64,000 nucleotides of DNA, taken from positions 1 to 64,000 of the forward strand of contig NZ_JAHNZO010000038.1 in NCBI RefSeq assembly GCF_018998565.1. The letters run 5' to 3'. Below are positions 58,625 through 64,000 of this stretch, one piece after another (position 1 is the first letter of the stretch; each line of letters starts with the position of its first letter). Origin of the DNA: Paenibacillus oleatilyticus. GTDB taxonomy: Bacteria; Bacillota; Bacilli; Paenibacillales; NBRC-103111. The position numbers and the translations under genes are program-made. Under the pieces are notes generated by a model. That model was given only the letters and a program-made list of their open reading frames with translations. It was not told the DNA's origin and searched no databases.

Positions 58625-58817
58625 ACCAATCACCTCCGCTTGATATCTCTACTATAGCTCCGAATAATTATGAAAGTTTCAGTTAAATATTAGGAGATTA
58701 TTAGATTCAATGTCGATTGATGTCGTTTCGTGTAACATTTAAACATTTATTAGGATATGCGGAGAGTCGTTAGCTGTGCTGCTCATGGGGATTTTTAAAG
58801 GGTATGGTGTGCCAAAA

Positions 58818-58841
58818 AGCCCCCCGGCTTGCGGAGGGCTC
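58818..58841 (-). terminator. Terminator of the sugar-acid operon
   Basis: GCCCTCCG/CCGGGGGGC-type stem with a four-base loop and five T residues on the minus strand, 15 bases after the SDR stop codon. The rest of the 222-bp gap to 58624 holds no gene. Confidence 0.75.
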
Positions 58842-58855
58842 GATTCTCGCTGCTA

Positions 58856-59650
58856 TTAATGTTCCATATGATCTTCCGGCTGGGCCGCTTTGACGGTCAA
58901 ACCACCGTCGACCATCAGCAGATGGCCATTAACCTGCATCGCTTCCTCGGATGCCAGGAATACCACCGCATCCCCGATCTGGCGGGCGGTGCCGAGACGC
59001 TTCATCGGATTCGCTTCGATTTCTTTGGCCCGGATCGCATCGTCGGCCAAATAATCGGTGCACATGTCGGTGTCGACCGTGCTCGGGCCGACCGCATTGA
59101 CGTTGATGTTGTATTTGCCAAGCTCGATCGCCATTCCCTTCGTCAGCATGTTCGCCGCCGCTTTGGACGATTGGTAATGCGGGATGACCGGGCTCGTGAC
59201 GACGAGGCTGGCGGTCGACAAGACGTTGACGATTTTGCCGTAGCGCTTTTCGATCATGGACTTCGCCGCCAATTGTGAGCAAAGGAAGATCGATTTGACG
59301 TTTGTATTGTATGTCCGGTCCCACGTCTCCTCCGTACATTTCAAGAACGGTTCGAACGGCGCGATCCCGGCGTTGTTGACGAGAATTTCCACATCGCCCA
59401 ATTGCTCCTGCACCTGCCGGAACATGTCTTCCACCTGCTGCTTGCTGCCTACGTCGGCTTGAACCACCATCGCTTTGACGCCGTGCGTTTCCGCCTGCTT
59501 CTTCACGTTCTCCGCCAGCGGGCGCGAACGCTCGGAAGTAAAGTTAATGGCGACATGCGCGCCTTCCTCTGCCAAACGAATAGCAATCGCTTCGCCAATG
59601 CCCCGGCTGGCCCCTGTAACGAGCGCCACCCGTCCTGCCAATCTTCCCAT
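58856..59650 (-). CDS. Short-chain dehydrogenase/reductase (operon 3' end)
   Basis: A 264-residue SDR: T-G-A-S-R-G-I-G-E-A (NAD(P) site), N-N-A-G-I-A, catalytic Ser region and Y-Q-S-S-K with Tyr/Lys; ends with G-H-L-L-M-V-D-G-G-L-T. It probably oxidises a sugar or sugar acid in the pathway of this operon. Confidence 0.85.
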   Translation of the reverse strand: MGRLAGRVALVTGASRGIGEAIAIRLAEEGAHVAINFTSERSRPLAENVKKQAETHGVKAMVVQADVGSKQQVEDMFRQVQEQLGDVEILVNNAGIAPFEPFLKCTEETWDRTYNTNVKSIFLCSQLAAKSMIEKRYGKIVNVLSTASLVVTSPVIPHYQSSKAAANMLTKGMAIELGKYNINVNAVGPSTVDTDMCTDYLADDAIRAKEIEANPMKRLGTARQIGDAVVFLASEEAMQVNGHLLMVDGGLTVKAAQPEDHMEH

Positions 59651-59681
59651 AAATCCTAGCCTCCTTCGTTGTATAGCAAGC

Positions 59682-60842
59682 TTATAAGCTCGGTCCGATC
59701 CGGTTGATGCTGAATTCGGTATGACCCAAAATTTCGGCCTTCGTCAGCTTGCCGTTCGCAACCGCTTGAATTTCCTCCCAAACGACCTGACCCGCCGCTT
59801 CCAGGCTGAGCGTGCCCTCCAGCATATCGCTGACGTCGACGTCCATGTTGTCCGACATTCTCTCGAACATCCGTTTGTTGCCGGTAATTTTGATGACCGG
59901 AATGACGGCAGCTCCGGTAGGCGTCCCCCGTCCCGTCGTAAAGCAGACCAGATGCGCGCCGCCCGCCGCCATCCCGGAAACGCATTCGATGTCGTTGCCC
60001 GGCGAATCCATGAAATAAAGCCCATGCTTCGGAATGTCCTCGGCATACTCGATAACGCCTTTGATCGGCGCGGTGCCGCATTTGCTGATGCAGCCGAGCG
60101 ATTTTTCTTCGATCGTCGTCAGTCCCCCGGCAATATTGCCCGGGCTCGGATTCCCCCCGCGCATGTCGGCACCCATCCGCTCGACTTCCTTCTCGAAGCG
60201 GTCGACGATATGGTACAGCTTTTCCGAAATGTCCGGTGCGGCGCAGCGCGAGGCGAGCACATGCTCGGCACCGATAATTTCCGTCGTTTCCCCGATCACG
60301 ACGCCGCCGCCCTGCTGAATGAGCGAATCGGCTGCCGCGCCGAGCGCCGGATTGGAAGCGAGCCCCGAGGTCGCGTCCGAGCCGCCGCATTTGACCCCGA
60401 TGATCAGTTCGCTGAAAGGTATCGGCTCGGGCTTCATTTCATCGAGCCGGGCGCGCATTTTCCGGGCGATTTCCACCCCGTGCTGGATCGCCTTCACCGA
60501 ACCGCCGACCGATTGAATGTCGAACACTTCGACCGGCTTGCCCGTCGGGCGGATCGCGTCGGCCAGCGCATGCGGGTCGACGACTTCGCAGCCGAGGCTG
60601 ATGATGATAACGCCGCCGACGTTCGGATTGCGGCCGGTTCCCGCCAGCACGTCGAAGGTGCGGTCTTTGTCCGCGCCGATCTGGCTGCAGCCGTGCTGGT
60701 GGGGAATCGCTACCGTGTCCGGAACCATCTGGTTGATCCGGGTGCACACTTGGTTGGCGCAAATGACGGTCGGGATAATCAGCAAATGATTGCGGATGCC
60801 CACGTCCCCGTTCGGTCTTCTATAGCCCATCATGTGATTCAT
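59682..60842 (-). CDS. UxaA-family dehydratase, large (C-terminal) subunit
   Basis: A 386-residue protein equal to the C-terminal part of altronate dehydratase family enzymes: G-V-K-C-G-G-S-D-A-T-S-G near residue 155, E-T-T-E-I-I-G-A-E, C-x-x-K-C-G-T and I-K-I-T-G-N. It dehydrates a sugar acid (altronate, galactarate or fuconate type). ATG at 60842 follows AGGGAG. The N-terminal SAF part is the separate gene upstream. Confidence 0.85.
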   Translation of the reverse strand: MNHMMGYRRPNGDVGIRNHLLIIPTVICANQVCTRINQMVPDTVAIPHQHGCSQIGADKDRTFDVLAGTGRNPNVGGVIIISLGCEVVDPHALADAIRPTGKPVEVFDIQSVGGSVKAIQHGVEIARKMRARLDEMKPEPIPFSELIIGVKCGGSDATSGLASNPALGAAADSLIQQGGGVVIGETTEIIGAEHVLASRCAAPDISEKLYHIVDRFEKEVERMGADMRGGNPSPGNIAGGLTTIEEKSLGCISKCGTAPIKGVIEYAEDIPKHGLYFMDSPGNDIECVSGMAAGGAHLVCFTTGRGTPTGAAVIPVIKITGNKRMFERMSDNMDVDVSDMLEGTLSLEAAGQVVWEEIQAVANGKLTKAEILGHTEFSINRIGPSL

Positions 60843-60862
60843 GAGTATTCTCCCTTCGCTTC

Positions 60863-61177
60863 TCACGCTTTCGCCTGATCTCCGCGACCGCGGATGCCTT
60901 CGACGTTATGCACGTGAACATGGTGCCCTGCATGGATCTGGATGGTCGTCCGTCCGATCACTTCGCCGTACTTGCGGATATCCGTCCCGGCCGGGATATC
61001 TTGAATCGCAATTTTATGTCCGAACGGAACGTCGTCCAGCAGCGTTACTTCCTGAACTTGCTCCTGTACCCGGAAGGTGATCCGCTGTCCCTGCTTCAAA
61101 TCTTTGATCGCCGTCGCCACATGGTCGCGCGGGTCCATCACGAGCGCGTCCGCGCCTGCAATAATCGGTCCTGCCAT
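60863..61177 (-). CDS. UxaA-family dehydratase, small SAF-domain subunit
   Basis: A 104-residue SAF protein (V-M-D-P-R-D-H-V-A-T-A, G-H-K-I-A-I-Q-D-I-P-A-G, then H-V-H-V-H-N-V-E). It ends 20 bases before the large subunit start. The family is often one fused chain, so this operon has the split version. Confidence 0.83.
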   Translation of the reverse strand: MAGPIIAGADALVMDPRDHVATAIKDLKQGQRITFRVQEQVQEVTLLDDVPFGHKIAIQDIPAGTDIRKYGEVIGRTTIQIHAGHHVHVHNVEGIRGRGDQAKA

Positions 61178-61205
61178 CCGTCGTTCCTCCTTTTGTCCGC
61201 TGCCG

Positions 61206-62117
61206 TTACGCCTGCTCGTTAACCAGGCGGTTCGTCAGCGAGCCCAGCTTCTCGATCTCGATCGTGACGACATCGCCGTCTTTCAGGTAAACCTGCTTCT
61301 CCTCCGGATATCCGAGTACAACGCCCTCCGGGGTTCCTGTCAAAATGACGTCGCCCGGTACCAGCGTCATATGCTGCGAAATGTAGCTGACGATTTCGTC
61401 GCAACGGAATATCATATCCGACGTGTTGGAGTTCTGGCGCACTTCGCCGTTCACGATGCAGCGGATGGCAAGGTTGTTCGGATCGCCGACTTCATCGGCC
61501 GTCACCAGATAAGGCCCGAGCGGGCTGAAGCCGTCGCACGACTTGCCGAGCAGCCATTGCTGGGTACGCATCTGCAGGTCGCGGGCGGACAAATCGTTCA
61601 CGTTGCAGTAGCCGAACACGTGATCCAGCGCTGCTTCTTTGGAGACGTACTTGGCTTTTTTGCCGATCACGATGACCAGCTCCGCCTCGTAATCCACCTT
61701 GCTCGTTACGCTGACCGGCAGCGGCACATCCTGTCCGTGACCCGTTAGCGTATTGTTGAATTTATTGAACAGGATCGGGTACTGCGGAATCGGCGCGTTC
61801 GTCTCTTCCGCATGCTTGCGGTAATTCAGCCCGACGCAGATGATTTTGTTCGGATGCGGGACGCACGGGCCGTAAGTGATCCCCGCTTCGTCCAGCACAT
61901 ATGCCTCGCTGCCGCCGGCCGCCAGCGCTTGGTCCACATAAGCTTGCAGCGCCGTAAGGGCGAAAGGTCCGCCCTCGATGACTTCATGTACCGTCTGCGG
62001 CACGTCGGCGTTTCCGGCAGGGACCGCTGCAAGCGCTTTAGCGATATGTATGACACCGCGGTCAGTCTTGACGCCGAGCCGTTCCCGTCCGTCCTCGATA
62101 AAAGTAAGCAGTTTCAT
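61206..62117 (-). CDS. Fumarylacetoacetate-hydrolase-family hydrolase
   Basis: A 303-residue FAH-type enzyme: I-C-V-G-L-N-Y-R-K-H-A-E-E, D-Y-E-A-E-L-V-I-V-I-G-K and S-R-D/S-A-R-D-L-Q motifs with metal acids, and P-G-D-V-I-L-T-G-T-P. In this neighbourhood it may cleave a 2,4-diketo-3-deoxy acid into pyruvate and a small acid. Confidence 0.83.
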   Translation of the reverse strand: MKLLTFIEDGRERLGVKTDRGVIHIAKALAAVPAGNADVPQTVHEVIEGGPFALTALQAYVDQALAAGGSEAYVLDEAGITYGPCVPHPNKIICVGLNYRKHAEETNAPIPQYPILFNKFNNTLTGHGQDVPLPVSVTSKVDYEAELVIVIGKKAKYVSKEAALDHVFGYCNVNDLSARDLQMRTQQWLLGKSCDGFSPLGPYLVTADEVGDPNNLAIRCIVNGEVRQNSNTSDMIFRCDEIVSYISQHMTLVPGDVILTGTPEGVVLGYPEEKQVYLKDGDVVTIEIEKLGSLTNRLVNEQA

Positions 62118-62167
62118 ATTCGAATATGCCTCCTTGGCTTATTGTAGACCTCGTCTTAAACGATGCG

Positions 62168-62950
62168 TTACGCGTTCTTGCCGAAAACGACGCCCCCGTC
62201 GATATACAGCGGGGAGCCCATCATGAATTTCGATTCGTCCGAAGCGAGGAACAGCGCCGCTTTCGCCACATCGTCCGGGCGTCCCAGGTCGCCGCTCAGC
62301 TGACGCTTTTTCAGCGATTCGTAAGCTTCCTCTGGATTGTCGTAAGAGTTCCGCAAATAATTTTCCACAAACGGTGTCAGGATCGTGCCCGGCAGCAGCG
62401 CGTTTACGCGGATGTTGTACGGAGCGTAATCGACCTGCATCGATTTGGTCAGCGCCAGCACGGCTCCTTTGGTTGCGGAATACGATGCCCTGCGCGCCAG
62501 CCCGATTTCGGCGATGCAGGAGGACATGTTAATGATCGATCCTTCCTTGCGCTGCATCATATGCGGCAGAACGTACTTGCACGGCAGGAACGTGCCGCGG
62601 ATATTGACCGTCATGACGCGGTCCCACGCCTCAGGTTCCACTTCGTGGATCGCCCCCACGCCGCTGATGCCGGCATTGTTGAACAGCACGTCGATCCGGC
62701 CGTACTTGGCGATGACGGTATCTACCAACGCTTGAACGGACTCGGGATTCGTTACGTCGGCTTGCACGAACAGCGCGTTCCCGCCGGCCTGGCGTATTTC
62801 CTCTACCGTCTCCTGCCCTTTATCCTCCGCCAAATCGTTGACGATAACCGTCGCGCCTTCGCGGGCGAACAGCTGCGCCGTGCTTTTCCCGATGCCCGAG
62901 CCGGACCCGGTAATGAGCGTTACCTTATTTTGCAATCTCACAAGGTTCAC
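62168..62950 (-). CDS. Short-chain dehydrogenase/reductase
   Basis: A 260-residue SDR: T-G-S-G-S-G-I-G-K-S, N-N-A-G-I-S-G, Y-S-A-T-K (catalytic Tyr/Lys) and D-G-G-V-V-F near the end. Probable sugar or 2-keto-3-deoxy-acid dehydrogenase of the operon. It starts ten bases after the IclR gene stop. Confidence 0.86.
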   Translation of the reverse strand: MNLVRLQNKVTLITGSGSGIGKSTAQLFAREGATVIVNDLAEDKGQETVEEIRQAGGNALFVQADVTNPESVQALVDTVIAKYGRIDVLFNNAGISGVGAIHEVEPEAWDRVMTVNIRGTFLPCKYVLPHMMQRKEGSIINMSSCIAEIGLARRASYSATKGAVLALTKSMQVDYAPYNIRVNALLPGTILTPFVENYLRNSYDNPEEAYESLKKRQLSGDLGRPDDVAKAALFLASDESKFMMGSPLYIDGGVVFGKNA

Positions 62951-62959
62951 ATCCTTCGG

Positions 62960-63721
62960 TTAAGTGGTGGTTTGATACTGCGACAGCCTCTCGGCGAGCG
63001 CGCAAATTTCCTGGCGGGCCAGCTCGCGCTTCGCCTCCCATTCATGCTGGAACATGGAGCAGCTGATCGCCGCGACGACTTTCCCGTCGCCGGAACGAAC
63101 CGGGGCGGCTACGCAGCAGAAGCCCATGACCGCTTCCTGCAAGTCGAACGCATAACCGTTCGTCCGCACCTCTTCAAGCTGGCGAACCAGGTCGGAGCGC
63201 TTCTGCAGCGTGTGCGGCGTCAAGCACGGATCAAGCGTTTCCGAAGCGTACAGCGTTCCGAGCTCAGGCTCGGCGACCCAGGCCAGCATCGCCTTGCCCA
63301 GCGCCGTCGCGTGAGCAGGATATTTGATCCCGGGCTCCGACGATAAGCGCACCGGGGAAGGCATCTCTTCCTTCGCCAAATAAAGCACCTCGTTCCGTTC
63401 CAGCTTCGCCAGCTGAATCGTCTCTTTGATGACGTGCTTGGTGACGGAGGCTTCCTTGCGGAACCGGTCGATCAAGCTGAATTGCTTGAAAAAAGCGTTT
63501 CCAATGTAGCCCAGCTTAGACCCTAGCGAATACGTCGCGTCATCCTCCCGTACGACCCAGTCCAGCGCTTCCATCGTGGCCAGCAGGGAAAACATCGAGC
63601 TTTTGTTGATCCCGAGCCGCTTCGACAGATCGATCAATTTCAGGCTGGAGGGCTGCTCCGAGATCGCTTGGAGCACAAGGTTGGATTTTTCGAGGGCAGG
63701 TACCCAATATTTCTTGTCCAT
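62960..63721 (-). CDS. IclR-family transcription regulator
   Basis: A 253-residue regulator: N-terminal HTH (L-K-L-I-D-L-S-K-R-L-G-I-N-K-S-S-M-F-S-L-L shown in part) and a C-terminal effector-binding domain (H-A-T-A-L-G-K-A-M-L-A). First gene of the sugar-acid operon, so likely its controller. ATG at 63721 follows GGAGGAAGC; a longer frame upstream is not supported. Confidence 0.88.
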   Translation of the reverse strand: MDKKYWVPALEKSNLVLQAISEQPSSLKLIDLSKRLGINKSSMFSLLATMEALDWVVREDDATYSLGSKLGYIGNAFFKQFSLIDRFRKEASVTKHVIKETIQLAKLERNEVLYLAKEEMPSPVRLSSEPGIKYPAHATALGKAMLAWVAEPELGTLYASETLDPCLTPHTLQKRSDLVRQLEEVRTNGYAFDLQEAVMGFCCVAAPVRSGDGKVVAAISCSMFQHEWEAKRELARQEICALAERLSQYQTTT

Positions 63722-63739
63722 GCTTCCTCCAAAATGCAG

Positions 63740-63761
63740 TTGGTTTTGTATAATAAACCAA
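63740..63761. promoter_or_regulatory. Palindrome in the iclR leader
   Basis: TTGGTTT/AAACCAA arms around an eight-base AT-rich centre, within the 5' leader of iclR. IclR-type operators often have this layout. Confidence 0.5.
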
Positions 63762-63772
63762 GGTTTTATATA

Positions 63773-63815
63773 ATTGACACTTTCATAGTACCACCGCACT
63801 TTCGAAGGTGTCAAT
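63773..63815 (-). promoter_or_regulatory. iclR operon promoter with inverted repeat
   Basis: On the minus strand TTGACA (63814-63809), 18-bp spacer and TACTAT (63790-63785). Arms ATTGACAC(T)TTC (63773-63784) and its one-mismatch complement (63804-63815) flank the promoter, one of them covering the -35 box, which fits autoregulation. Confidence 0.65.
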
Positions 63816-63951
63816 CGGAATTTGGCCCTTCGAGCGGAGGGGACGAAAGCGTTTATAATGTTTTTTCTCTTGTGCCAGAACCGGTCCAACTATATAATGT
63901 CACGTGAATCTAATCGAAGTCACAGAAAGATTATTTTTGGAGCGTGAAGAG

Positions 63952-64000
63952 ATGATCCGCCGTTTTTTTAGCTATTATTTACCTTATAAAAAGCTGTTCG
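63952..64000 (+). CDS. Start of an ABC-transporter-like gene, cut by the window edge
   Basis: The first 16 codons (M-I-R-R-F-F-S-Y-Y-L-P-Y-K-K-L-F) match the opening of MsbA/YheI-type half transporters. GGAG lies before the ATG. The gene is divergent from the iclR operon. The product cannot be confirmed from this fragment. Confidence 0.5.
   Translation, partial: MIRRFFSYYLPYKKLF

Overview
The window looks like a Paenibacillus-type Firmicute chromosome (Paenibacillaceae inferred from sufCDSUB order, mtnK-mtnA, an RCC1/cadherin-like/dockerin surface protein and strong AGGAGG ribosome binding sites; no rRNA or marker gene is present to prove it). About two thirds (start of window to ~42,640) is one prophage; the remainder (~42,700-64,000) is more GC-rich host DNA. 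The prophage left end lies outside the window.

Prophage late region (minus strand, read right to left, 25,218 to 120): a Terminase_2-type small subunit carrying an inserted FtsK-gamma winged helix, an HNH/kinase-like fusion, a P-loop/zinc protein, a P27-like small terminase, a large terminase interrupted by a class 3 mini-intein in its Walker A motif, HK97-type portal, protease and capsid, connector and neck proteins, then a PBSX-like contractile tail (sheath, tube, frameshifting chaperone, tape measure, XkdP/Q/R/S/T/U-like baseplate), a duplicated beta-helix fibre, an SGNH esterase, and a lysis cassette (membrane coiled-coil protein, glucosaminidase, LLH holin, amidase). An ArpU/RinA-like activator (25,820-26,191) sits just upstream, followed by a ~450 bp leader with an inverted repeat, a TTGACA box and a terminator.

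Prophage early region (minus strand, 40,442 to 26,863): Cro-like repressor, DUF771, ParB-like, ORF6C, Rad52-type annealing protein, LexA-type DNA-binding domain, DnaD-like replisome organizer, DnaC-like loader, RecU, HNH, PAPS-reductase-like, YopX and many small zinc or coiled-coil proteins. Plus-strand insertions are a secreted moron (26,337), a Cys-rich protein (39,177), a probable small RNA (36,857) and the lysogeny module CI - ImmA/IrrE - integrase (40,538-42,638). The CI/Cro region carries a family of operator-like palindromes with consensus GGATAA-N5-TTATCC and a perfect sigma-A consensus promoter running antisense to cro toward cI.

Host part: the sufCDSUB iron-sulfur operon (minus) under Fur-box-like repeats, with the prophage abutting the sufB stop codon; a DUF1802 gene and two small membrane proteins; mtnK-mtnA (methionine salvage, plus); a large RCC1-repeat exported protein (minus); an rpiR-nagB-nagA amino-sugar operon (plus) with a recognisable promoter/operator; a PilZ-like gene; a minus-strand operon iclR - SDR - FAH-family hydrolase - split UxaA dehydratase (small and large parts) - SDR, which reads as a non-phosphorylative sugar-acid pathway; and the first codons of an ABC-transporter-like gene at the right edge. 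Everything was read by eye; family assignments rest on motif recognition, not on searches.
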